64,000 nt of DNA. It comes from Pseudopontixanthobacter vadosimaris. Lineage in GTDB: Bacteria > Pseudomonadota > Alphaproteobacteria > Sphingomonadales > Sphingomonadaceae. The notes under the pieces are model-generated. The model ran no database searches. It was not told the DNA's origin and saw only the letters and a program-made list of their open reading frames with translations. Positions within the stretch are counted from its first letter, which is position 1. Each line of letters starts with the position of its first letter. Made by a program: the position numbers and the translations under genes. Positions 56,772-64,000 of the stretch are shown here, piece by piece. Location of the stretch: positions 1 through 64,000 of the forward strand of contig NZ_JABASZ010000043.1 in the NCBI RefSeq assembly GCF_012979275.1. The letters are read 5' to 3'.

Positions 56772-57314
56772 TCAGTTCTCGTCCATCTTTTCCGCTATGC
56801 GCTGGAGCTCGCCTATCCGCCGCATCGTCCCCCGGCAACCCAGCCGCCTCTCGATGAAATCGGCGTCGAGCAGGCGTTTCTTCGGCCCGTCAGGATAGGC
56901 GCAATGAAGCGCTCTCGTGCCGGGTGCCACAAGTTCAGGCCCCCTGCCGGCGAACTGGCTTTCCAGAAGGGCGAACTGTTCGGGAAAGGGCTGCTGGGCA
57001 AGGAACATCGTGCGCGCACGCCGGGGGCCGAAGCGTTCGGTAAACGGGTTCTCCGCAATCGCAGCCTGCAATTCCTCACGGCTGCGAACCGGGGCGACAT
57101 TGTCGATCTCAAAGCGGTCCAGCAGGATATAGGCAAGCTTCTCCGACAGGCCCGGCGTCGGCCGTTCCTCGTGACGGAACAGGATGTTATCCTCCGCTAC
57201 GACGGTCTGCACATCGTCGAAATCCTCACGCCACAGGGCGCGGCGCAGATCCTCCATCAGCAGGCGTTCGCCATTTGCTGCGATGCTCCCAAGGAAAGCT
57301 GCGTACAAGGCCAT
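56772..57314 (-). CDS. DUF1697 family protein
   Basis: The 180-residue protein has the DUF1697 pattern: [20 protein letters not shown], the [13 protein letters not shown] region and [20 protein letters not shown]. The function is unknown. It is inserted between infB and rbfA, where most genomes have no gene. It overlaps neither, but only one base separates its end from rbfA. A hairpin at 57340-57371 lies between it and infB. Confidence 0.82.
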   Translation of the reverse strand: MALYAAFLGSIAANGERLLMEDLRRALWREDFDDVQTVVAEDNILFRHEERPTPGLSEKLAYILLDRFEIDNVAPVRSREELQAAIAENPFTERFGPRRARTMFLAQQPFPEQFALLESQFAGRGPELVAPGTRALHCAYPDGPKKRLLDADFIERRLGCRGTMRRIGELQRIAEKMDEN

Positions 57315-57339
57315 GGGTCGGCGAAACCGTCTGCGGCGA

Positions 57340-57371
57340 CGCCCCTTTCCCGATCATCCGGAAAAGGGGCG
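57340..57371 (-). repeat. Hairpin between infB and the DUF1697 gene
   Basis: CGCCCCTTT (57340-57348) is complementary to AAAGGGGCG (57363-57371). On the minus strand no T-run follows, so it could be an RNA-stability element or an internal partial terminator rather than a full stop. Confidence 0.55.
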
Positions 57372-57376
57372 CATCG

Positions 57377-60004
57377 TCACAGGGTCCGTTCGCGTTCCTC
57401 GACTTCGAAGACTTCCAGCATGTCGCCAGCCTTGATGTCGTTGGTGTCTTCCAGAACGACGCCGCATTCCAGCCCGGTGCGGACCTCGTCGACATCATCC
57501 TTGAAGCGGCGAAGCGACTGGATCGTGGTCGCCGAAACGATGACATCCTCGCGCGTGAGACGGGCGAACAGCCCCTTGCGGATGACGCCTTCGGTGACCA
57601 GCAGACCGGCCGCCTTGTCCTTCTTGCCGGCGGGAAACACCTGCTTGACCTCGGCACGGCCGACGACATGTTCGATCTTTTCGGGGCCGAGTTCGCCGGC
57701 CATTTCCTTCGCGATCTCTTCGGTCAGATGATAGATGACGTCGAAATATTTCATCTCCACCTTGTCGCGCGCGACCAGGGCGCGGGCCTTGGCATTGGGC
57801 CGCACGTTGAAACCGATGATCGGCGCGCCCGAGGCTGCCGCCAGTGTCACGTCGCTTTCCGTGATCGCCCCGGCACCCGCATGCAGCACGCGCACCTTGA
57901 TGAGATCGTTGGAAAGATTGTGCAGCGCAGTGTTGATCGCTTCGACACTGCCCTGCACATCGGCCTTCACCAGAACGGGGAATTCGACGACATTGTTGTT
58001 CAGATTGGTGAACATCGTATCGAAGCTGGTGGGGGCGAGCGCGGTGCGCTGCTCGGTCGCCTTTTCCTGGCGGTATTCAGCCACTTCGCGGGCGCGCTGC
58101 TCGTTTTCGACGACCGACAGATTGTCGCCCGCCATCGGCACGCCGCCAAGTCCCAGAACCTCGACCGGAGTCGATGGGCCGGCTTCCTTCACCTGCTTGC
58201 CATTGTAATCGACCAGCGCACGAACGCGGCCGCTCTGCGTACCGACCACGAAAGTGTCGCCGCGCTTCAGCGTTCCGCGCGTGACCAGCACCGTGGCGAC
58301 AGGGCCGCGGCCCTTGTCGAGCTGCGCCTCGACCACGGTCGCTTCCGCATCCCGGTCAGGGCGGGCCTTCAGTTCCAGCAATTCGGCCTGCAGGGCGATC
58401 TTGTCGAGCAGATCGTCAAGGCCGGTCTTTTTCAGGGCAGACACTTCCACGTCCTGCACATCGCCCGACATCGATTCCACGATGACTTCATGCTCGAGCA
58501 GGCGTTCGCGGATGCGCTTCGGATTGGCATCTTCCTTGTCCATCTTGTTGATGGCCACGATCATCGGCACGCCGGCCGCTTTCGTGTGATTGATCGCCTC
58601 GATCGTCTGCGGCATCAGCCCGTCGTCGGCGGCAACCACCAGCACCACGATATCAGTGACATTGGCACCGCGCGCACGCATTTCCGTAAAGGCGGCGTGG
58701 CCCGGCGTGTCGAGGAAGGTGATCATGTCGCCACCCTTCGTCTTCACCTGATAGGCGCCGATATGCTGCGTGATCCCGCCCGCTTCGCCGCGCACGACAT
58801 TGGTGCCGCGCAAGGCGTCGAGCAGGCTGGTCTTGCCATGATCGACATGGCCCATGATGGTCACGACCGGCGGACGCTCTCGCAGCGTTTCTTCCGGATC
58901 GACATCGGTTTCGGCCTGAATATCGACGTCGCTTTCGGAAACGCGCTGGATATTGTGGCCGAATTCCTCGACCAGCAGTTCCGCCGTATCCTGATCGATC
59001 GTCTGGTTGACGGTGACCATCATGCCCAGGTTGAACAGGGCCTTCACCAGTTCCGCACCCTTTTCGGCCATGCGGTTGGCGAGTTCCTGCACCGTGATCG
59101 CCTCGGGCACGACGACATCGCGCACCTGCTTCTCACGCGGCTGGCGCTTGCCGCCGCCGCCCGATGCACGGCGCTCCTTCTCCCGCGCACGCTTGAGCGC
59201 GGCGAGCGAGCGGGCACGGGCGCCCTCGTCCTCGTTAAGGGCGCGGTTGACGGTCAGCTTCCCGCCACGGCGGCGGTCGGCCTTTTCCTCGCGCTCCGTC
59301 TTGACGGGCTTGGCGTCCTTCTTCTTCTCGACCCGCTTCGGTTCGGGGCGCGCGACCGGCGTGAACTTGCGGGCGGCAGGCTGTGCGGGAGCAGACGCGC
59401 TGGTTTCGCTTGCGGTAGCAGCATCGGGCTTACCCTCCGCTGCATCTTCGCCCCCATCAGGAGCAGTGTCGCCAGGAGCAGCGGCGGCAGGAGCAGTAGC
59501 GGCCTTGGCAGCTGCGGCCTTCTTCGCGGACTTTGCCTCGGCCTTGCTGGCCGCCTCGGCTTCAGCTTCGGCGCGACGGTTCTCTTCTGCCCGGCGCTTT
59601 TCGTTCTCGGCCGCCTGCTGGCGCTCATCTTCCTCGCGGCGGCGCGCTTCTTCACCCAGGCGCAGGCGATCTTCCTCGGCCTCTCGCTGCAGACGGGCCA
59701 CGCGCTCCTGCGGTGTTTCGTCCGACGCAGTCTTCGGCGGCGCAGTACGCTTCGCGGCAGGTGTCGGAGCGGGCCTGGGAGCCGGAGCGGGCGCCGGGGC
59801 AGGCGCGGGTGCGGGCGCCGGAGTCTTGGCTTCGGGTTCCGGCGCTTCGCCCGGCTTCACGAGCTTGCGGCGGCGCTTCACCTCGACCGCGACCTTGTTG
59901 GTGCGGCCGTGGCTGAAGGTCTGCTTGACCTCGCCCGCTTCCACCGACCGCTTCAGGCCCAGGGGCTTGCGGGTGCGGGTCGGTTTGTCTTCACTATCGC
60001 TCAT
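57377..60004 (-). CDS. infB: Translation initiation factor IF-2
   Basis: The 875-residue GTPase has G1 [18 protein letters not shown]3 DTPGHAAF and G4 NKMD, in the C-terminal half, followed by IF-2 domains II-IV. The N-terminal 300 residues are a long Ala/Glu/Lys-rich and Pro-rich extension with coiled-coil character. ATG 60004 ([15 protein letters not shown]) was chosen over the TTG-type start at 60016. It loads initiator tRNA on the 30S subunit. Confidence 0.97.
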   Translation of the reverse strand: MSDSEDKPTRTRKPLGLKRSVEAGEVKQTFSHGRTNKVAVEVKRRRKLVKPGEAPEPEAKTPAPAPAPAPAPAPAPRPAPTPAAKRTAPPKTASDETPQERVARLQREAEEDRLRLGEEARRREEDERQQAAENEKRRAEENRRAEAEAEAASKAEAKSAKKAAAAKAATAPAAAAPGDTAPDGGEDAAEGKPDAATASETSASAPAQPAARKFTPVARPEPKRVEKKKDAKPVKTEREEKADRRRGGKLTVNRALNEDEGARARSLAALKRAREKERRASGGGGKRQPREKQVRDVVVPEAITVQELANRMAEKGAELVKALFNLGMMVTVNQTIDQDTAELLVEEFGHNIQRVSESDVDIQAETDVDPEETLRERPPVVTIMGHVDHGKTSLLDALRGTNVVRGEAGGITQHIGAYQVKTKGGDMITFLDTPGHAAFTEMRARGANVTDIVVLVVAADDGLMPQTIEAINHTKAAGVPMIVAINKMDKEDANPKRIRERLLEHEVIVESMSGDVQDVEVSALKKTGLDDLLDKIALQAELLELKARPDRDAEATVVEAQLDKGRGPVATVLVTRGTLKRGDTFVVGTQSGRVRALVDYNGKQVKEAGPSTPVEVLGLGGVPMAGDNLSVVENEQRAREVAEYRQEKATEQRTALAPTSFDTMFTNLNNNVVEFPVLVKADVQGSVEAINTALHNLSNDLIKVRVLHAGAGAITESDVTLAAASGAPIIGFNVRPNAKARALVARDKVEMKYFDVIYHLTEEIAKEMAGELGPEKIEHVVGRAEVKQVFPAGKKDKAAGLLVTEGVIRKGLFARLTREDVIVSATTIQSLRRFKDDVDEVRTGLECGVVLEDTNDIKAGDMLEVFEVEERERTL

Positions 60005-60107
60005 AAAGCTCGTCAATCCTTCAAAATCTCATTCGTCGCCGCGATGCCCCGGCACCGCGTATCATCGCGCAAGTCAGGGCGCCTCGGCCATTCGTCCGCC
60101 TGCCGGA

Positions 60108-60836
60108 TCAGTCAGCGCCATTCTCCGGCGCAGCCCTTCCCGGTTCCGGTCCGGACCTGCCGGCATAGTGCAGCAATCGTTGCAGCGTCTGGTCTATACG
60201 CGCCGCCAGCTTCCCGTCGCCAATCGCGAGATGCACGACATTGTCGCGGCCCAATGCCACAGACAGAGCCGCGCGGTCCAGTGGCAAGCGCACACCGGCT
60301 GCACCGGAACCTTCTGCGTCCTGCCCCACGCGCCAGGCCTGATCCAGCTTGGCGTTTCCGTCCGCGCTGGCATCGCTTGCATGGGCCAGCCATGCAACGC
60401 GCCCGGCGCGCGCCTGTTCAGCAATCCGGTCGGAACCCAAGATAAGCGCTCCGCTGCGCATTGCGAGTCCCAGCCGGTCGCTGAAGTTGCGGGTCAGCGC
60501 CTGTTCGATCAGTTCGGGCAAGTTCGCCGGCACGTCCAGCTTCGCGCCCTTGTAGGCCCGGGCCAAAGCGCCGCGGAGGCGCCCTTTCTGCATCGCCTGC
60601 TCAAGTTCCGCCCGGTTCACGCCCAGCCACGCGCCCCGCCCCGGCGCACGGGCCAGCGGGTCGGGCAGCACATCGCAGGCACCATCCGCCTTTTCAGGCG
60701 AGATGGCGAGGCGCAGCAACCGGTCGCGCGGCAGAATGTCGCCCGACAGGATACAGCGGCGCTCGGGCCCGGTTTCCCGGGCCTGCGCGCTGTCCGAAGA
60801 TTCGGAAACTAGCGGTTCATTGCGAGGATTCCGCAA
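60108..60836 (-). CDS. ylxR: DUF448/YlxR family RNA-binding protein (TTG start)
   Basis: The 242-residue protein joins a YlxR (DUF448) domain with the motif GPERRCILSGDILPRDRLLR to an L7Ae/YlxQ-like domain (ALTRNFSDRLGLAMRSGALI, VAWLAHASDASADG). The TTG at 60836 has GAGGAGG six bases upstream, and no in-frame ATG fits, so the start is TTG. It overlaps the end of nusA by 20 bases. YlxR-type proteins bind RNA and RNase P; the exact role is not settled. Confidence 0.9.
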   Translation of the reverse strand: MRNPRNEPLVSESSDSAQARETGPERRCILSGDILPRDRLLRLAISPEKADGACDVLPDPLARAPGRGAWLGVNRAELEQAMQKGRLRGALARAYKGAKLDVPANLPELIEQALTRNFSDRLGLAMRSGALILGSDRIAEQARAGRVAWLAHASDASADGNAKLDQAWRVGQDAEGSGAAGVRLPLDRAALSVALGRDNVVHLAIGDGKLAARIDQTLQRLLHYAGRSGPEPGRAAPENGAD

Positions 60837-62505
60837 GGGCGGCCTCCTCTGAACTGTCGCCCGAACCCTCATTGCTGGCCGGTGCCACCGTTTCGGCGAC
60901 GGCGTCGTCCTCGTCCTCGAACCAGTGGGCGCGAGCGGCCATGATGATCTCGTTGCCCTGCTCTTCGCTCAGGCCATATTCACCCAGCACGCCGCCCTTG
61001 TCCTCGGCCCGCTGCGGCGGGCGGCGGGTCGGCGGACCGGCTTCGGGATTGGCGCGGCGGCGGGGCGCCTCGCGCTTCCTGGCGATGAGCTCGTCGGTCG
61101 CGAGATCGGCCAGATCGTCCAGCGTCTTGATCCCCGCCTTGCCCAGCACGACCAGCATCTGTTCGGTCAGATGCGGCAGTTCGGCCAGATCGTCCTCGAC
61201 ACCCAGTTCGCGGCGCTGTTCGCGCGCCGTATCCTCGTGCCGCTCCAGCGCTTCCAGCGCGCGGGACTGCAGTTCTTCGGCCAGTTCCTCGTCGAACCCC
61301 TCGATCGCGCCCAGTTCTTCCAGTTGCACATAGGCCACTTCCTCGAGCTCGGCGAAGCCTTCGGCGACCAGCAGCTGCGACAGGGTTTCATCGACGTCGA
61401 GTTCTTCCTCGAACATCTTCGATCGTTCGGAGAACTCCTTCTGCCGCTTAACGCTCGCCTCTTCTTCCGTCATGATGTCGATCTGGTGACTGGTCAGCTG
61501 GCTGGCGAGGCGGACGTTCTGCCCCCGCCGGCCGATGGCCAGGCTGAGCTGATCGTCGGGCACGACGACTTCGATGCGGCCTTCTTCCTCGTCCAGAACG
61601 ACGCGCGCGACCGTGGCGGGCTGGAGACCGTTGACGACGAAGGTCGCGGTATCCTCGCTCCAGGGGATGATATCGATCTTCTCGCCCTGCAATTCCTGCA
61701 CCACCGCCTGAACGCGGCTGCCCTTCATGCCGACGCAGGCGCCGACCGGGTCGATGGAGCTGTCATGGCTGATCACGCCGATCTTGGCGCGGCTGCCGGG
61801 GTCGCGGGCGGCGGCCTTGATCTCGATGATGCCGTCGTAGATTTCCGGCACTTCCTGCGCGAACAGCTTCTTCATGAAATCGGGATGCGCGCGGCTGAGG
61901 AAGATCTGCGGGCCGCGGTTGTTGCGCTCCACCTTGGTGATCAGAGCGCGCACGCGTTCGCCGACGCGCGCGGCCTCGCGCGGGATCTGCTGGTCGCGGC
62001 GGATCACGCCCTCGGCCCGACCGAGATTGACGATCACATGGCCGAATTCGACCGATTTGATGACCCCCGTGATGATCTCGCCATCACGGTCCTTGAATTC
62101 CTCGAACTGACGCTCACGCTCGGCATCGCGGACCTTCTGGAAGATGACCTGCTTCGCGCTCTGCGCGTCGATGCGGCCAAGATCGACCGGCGGCAGCGGA
62201 TCGACGATGAAATCGCCCAGCTTCGCATCGGCATCCAGCTTCTTCGCGGCATCGAGGTCGACCTGCTTGAAATAGTCCTCGACATCCTCGACCACCTCGA
62301 CCACGCGCCACAGGCGCAGATCGCCGGTCTGCGGATCGAGCTTGGCGCGAATGTCGTTTTCCGCGCCATATCGGTTGCGCGCCGATTTCTGGATCGCTTC
62401 TTCCATCGCTTCGATCACGATGGATTTGTCGATCATCTTCTCGGACGCGACCGCATTCGCGATTGCGAGCAGCTCGGCCTTGTTGGCGGAAATTGCAGTG
62501 GCCAT
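60817..62505 (-). CDS. nusA: Transcription termination/antitermination factor NusA
   Basis: The 562-residue protein has the N-terminal polymerase-binding domain (IVIEAMEEAIQKSARNRYGA), S1 domain, two KH domains (GACVGMKGSRVQAVVQELQG and LAIGRRGQNVRLASQLTSHQ) and a C-terminal acidic region with helix-hairpin-helix repeats. It slows RNA polymerase and aids termination and antitermination. Its ATG overlaps the rimP stop by one base. Confidence 0.97.
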   Translation of the reverse strand: MATAISANKAELLAIANAVASEKMIDKSIVIEAMEEAIQKSARNRYGAENDIRAKLDPQTGDLRLWRVVEVVEDVEDYFKQVDLDAAKKLDADAKLGDFIVDPLPPVDLGRIDAQSAKQVIFQKVRDAERERQFEEFKDRDGEIITGVIKSVEFGHVIVNLGRAEGVIRRDQQIPREAARVGERVRALITKVERNNRGPQIFLSRAHPDFMKKLFAQEVPEIYDGIIEIKAAARDPGSRAKIGVISHDSSIDPVGACVGMKGSRVQAVVQELQGEKIDIIPWSEDTATFVVNGLQPATVARVVLDEEEGRIEVVVPDDQLSLAIGRRGQNVRLASQLTSHQIDIMTEEEASVKRQKEFSERSKMFEEELDVDETLSQLLVAEGFAELEEVAYVQLEELGAIEGFDEELAEELQSRALEALERHEDTAREQRRELGVEDDLAELPHLTEQMLVVLGKAGIKTLDDLADLATDELIARKREAPRRRANPEAGPPTRRPPQRAEDKGGVLGEYGLSEEQGNEIIMAARAHWFEDEDDAVAETVAPASNEGSGDSSEEAALAESSQ

Positions 62506-63083
62506 CAGTCGTCAGCCTTCTCTTCTGTTACTTCGTCGATTTCGTCGGCGCCGCTGGTATCCAGCGGCTGTGTCGCGGCAATCAGCGCATCGGTGAGGAC
62601 GAGCTTTGCCGAATGGATGGTGGAAAGCGGGACGCGAATGCGTTTTTCCGTGCGATCCTCGATCTCGGCCATGGGCGTATCGCTGTCCTCTGCCAGTCCG
62701 ATCAGCATGCCGCGGATGTTGCGCTGCCCGTTGACCTTCTCGATCAGCGAGACCTTGACTTCATGCCCCGCCCAGTTGGCGAAATCCTGCTTGCGGGTCA
62801 GCGGCCGGTCGATGCCGGGGCTGCTGACCTCCAGGTGATAGGCACCCGCGATGATCGTCTCGCCGCCTGCCTCCAGTTCGTCCAGCCGGTCGGACACGCG
62901 GCGCGACAGGGCGGCGCACTGGTCGATGATGAGCTGTCCGGTCGCCGGGTCTTCGGCCATGATCTGCAGGGCGCGGTCGCCATCTCCGGCTTCCGACGAT
63001 GTCATCCGCACGCGCACGAGGTCGAAGCCCAGCGCGCGCGCTTCGGGTTCGATCACTTCGTTCAGGCGGTCGATATCGGCCAT
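62505..63083 (-). CDS. rimP: Ribosome maturation factor RimP
   Basis: The 192-residue protein shows IDRLNEVIEPEARALGFDLV, IDQCAALSRRVSDRLDEL, LEVSSPGIDRPLTRKQDFAN and a C-terminal Asp/Glu-rich tail, the RimP signature. It assists 30S assembly and is the first gene of the rimP-nusA-ylxR-infB operon. The 151 bases upstream, toward the PspF-like gene, should hold the operon promoter, but none is clear by eye. Confidence 0.95.
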   Translation of the reverse strand: MADIDRLNEVIEPEARALGFDLVRVRMTSSEAGDGDRALQIMAEDPATGQLIIDQCAALSRRVSDRLDELEAGGETIIAGAYHLEVSSPGIDRPLTRKQDFANWAGHEVKVSLIEKVNGQRNIRGMLIGLAEDSDTPMAEIEDRTEKRIRVPLSTIHSAKLVLTDALIAATQPLDTSGADEIDEVTEEKADD

Positions 63084-63234
63084 GTGTTCTCCGGTCGCAG
63101 ATCAATTTACCGGCATCGGGAACAAGGCGTTTCGTGCCGGCCCCTTGCGGCGCCAGCCCGGTCTTGCGTCACAATGTCGGGATGCATGTCCAGTTAGGCG
63201 CTGCCTGCGGCTTTGGCAAGCCTTGGCTTACAAT

Positions 63235-64000
63235 TCACTCCGAGACGCTTGCGCCGTCGGTGACGAGGCCGTGCTTCCTGATGCAATGGCGCAGCTGGTC
63301 GTAACTCAGCCCCAGCGCCTTTGCCGTCTGCCGCTGGTTCCAGCGATGCCGCCCGAGGGCGTGCTCGACGATGGCCCGTTCATGCGCATCGACCGCCGCC
63401 CGCAGATCGGCGACGGAATCGAAATCCTGCGCTCTGCCGCTTTCCGGGCCGCTTCCCGGCCGATCCGGCACCGCCTGGGCGAATTGCGAAGCGGCCGGCG
63501 CCGGGGCATCGGAAACCGGCAGCCATGGCGAATCGAAGGGGTCGAACTGCACATGACCGACCGGGCTGGCCGCATCGTCCCAGCGATAGACCGCGCGTTC
63601 GACCACGTTACGCAATTCGCGCACATTACCGGGCCAGAGGTGGTCCTCCAGCTGCGCCTCCACATGCTGGGCAAAGCCGGGCCAGGCATCCCATTCCAGT
63701 TCCGCCGCCATGCGCCGCCCGAAATAATCGGCCAGCACGCCCACGTCGCCCTGCCGGACGCGCAGCGGCGGGAGGGTAATGACCTCGAAGCTCAGCCGGT
63801 CGAGCAGATCGGGACGGAAGCGGCCCTCTTTCGCCATGCGCGGCAGATCTTCATTCGTCGCCGCCACGATCCTGACATCCACCCGGCGCGGGCGCGACGA
63901 ACCGATGCGCGTGACCTCGCCATATTCCACCGCCCGCAGCAGCCGTTCCTGCGCGCCGGTGGAAAGAGTAGCCAGTTCGTCGAGAAACAACGTGCCTTTG
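63235..64000 (-). CDS. pspF: PspF-like sigma-54-dependent activator (C-terminal part, 5' end outside window)
   Basis: The fragment carries the end of an AAA+ activator domain: GTLFLDELATLSTGAQERLL, the sensor motif VDVRIVAATNEDLPRMAKEG, RPDLLDRLSFEVITLPPLR and WPGNVRELRNVVERAVYRWD. These are closest in pattern to PspF, which activates the phage-shock (psp) genes and lacks a receiver domain. A linker of about 60 residues precedes the Fis-like helix-turn-helix GRHRWNQRQTAKALGLSYDQ. The N-terminal half and any receiver lie beyond the window, so NtrC-type regulators are not fully excluded. Confidence 0.83.
   Translation of the reverse strand, partial: KGTLFLDELATLSTGAQERLLRAVEYGEVTRIGSSRPRRVDVRIVAATNEDLPRMAKEGRFRPDLLDRLSFEVITLPPLRVRQGDVGVLADYFGRRMAAELEWDAWPGFAQHVEAQLEDHLWPGNVRELRNVVERAVYRWDDAASPVGHVQFDPFDSPWLPVSDAPAPAASQFAQAVPDRPGSGPESGRAQDFDSVADLRAAVDAHERAIVEHALGRHRWNQRQTAKALGLSYDQLRHCIRKHGLVTDGASVSE

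Noticed and set aside
57275-60445. 1056-residue plus-strand frame over infB and ylxR
   Set aside because: Antisense of infB and its neighbours; repetitive Leu/Arg/Gly/His composition without domains.

Overview
This window is GC-rich DNA from an alphaproteobacterium, most likely Sphingomonadales and probably near Erythrobacteraceae. That placement rests on a GcrA-type cell-cycle regulator, the gene order rimP-nusA-ylxR-infB-rbfA-truB-rpsO-pnp, an EcfG-type promoter in front of dps, a large TonB receptor beside catabolic genes, and general protein flavour. It is inference from gene content, not from a marker gene.

Layout. (1) 1-5656: end of a helix-hairpin-helix protein, then a plus-strand acyl-CoA/organic-acid operon: acetyl-CoA synthetase, CitE-like lyase, glutaryl-CoA-dehydrogenase-like enzyme, fumarylacetoacetate-hydrolase-family protein. 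(2) 5714-7945: a YqcI/YcgG (GntA/DcsA-type haem N-hydroxylase) gene translationally coupled to a DUF1989 gene, followed by a Crp/Fnr regulator. (3) 8327-16788: envelope and stress genes: LD-carboxypeptidase, Dps with a perfect EcfG-type promoter, a DUF389 membrane protein, a three-gene YqjD-like/holin-like/DUF3618 stress operon, a PAP2 protein, a small glycine-rich protein, and an isoaspartate-methyltransferase/erythromycin-esterase-like fusion. (4) 16957-24238: a lipoprotein, an M15-like peptidase, then a decaying signalling/polysaccharide locus. Its response regulator is intact, but the YaiO-like porin and GT2 glycosyltransferase are joined by a deletion, the GT2 also has a frameshift, and a hybrid histidine kinase is cut by an amber codon. 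(5) 24449-26611: an S9 peptidase.

(6) 26863-44911: a catabolic island, mostly on the minus strand: aldehyde dehydrogenase, PQQ quinohaemoprotein alcohol dehydrogenase, a natural Baeyer-Villiger monooxygenase-esterase fusion, cytochrome P450, a TetR regulator on the opposite strand, Zn alcohol dehydrogenase, thiolase-like protein, acyl-CoA dehydrogenase plus aminoglycoside-phosphotransferase-like kinase, a second TetR regulator and a TonB receptor. The enzyme set fits uptake of a hydrophobic substrate, hydroxylation, oxidation to a ketone, oxygen insertion to an ester or lactone, hydrolysis, and removal of a hydroxyl from a hydroxyacyl-CoA by phosphorylation and elimination. A near-identical 17-base element lies upstream of both the P450 and the thiolase-like gene and is a candidate shared operator.

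(7) 45155-51088: tRNA-Ser(CGA), hspQ, an ABC-2 permease, gcrA, modABC, a DUF1993 protein and a spermidine-synthase-like methyltransferase. (8) 51175-63083: the minus-strand translation/RNA operon rimP-nusA-ylxR-infB-DUF1697-rbfA-tdk-M50 protease-truB-rpsO-pnp, with terminators after rpsO and pnp. (9) 63235-64000: the C-terminal part of a PspF-like sigma-54 activator running off the window.

Several genes appear to use TTG or GTG starts supported by strong Shine-Dalgarno sequences. No rRNA, CRISPR array, insertion sequence or prophage was recognised.
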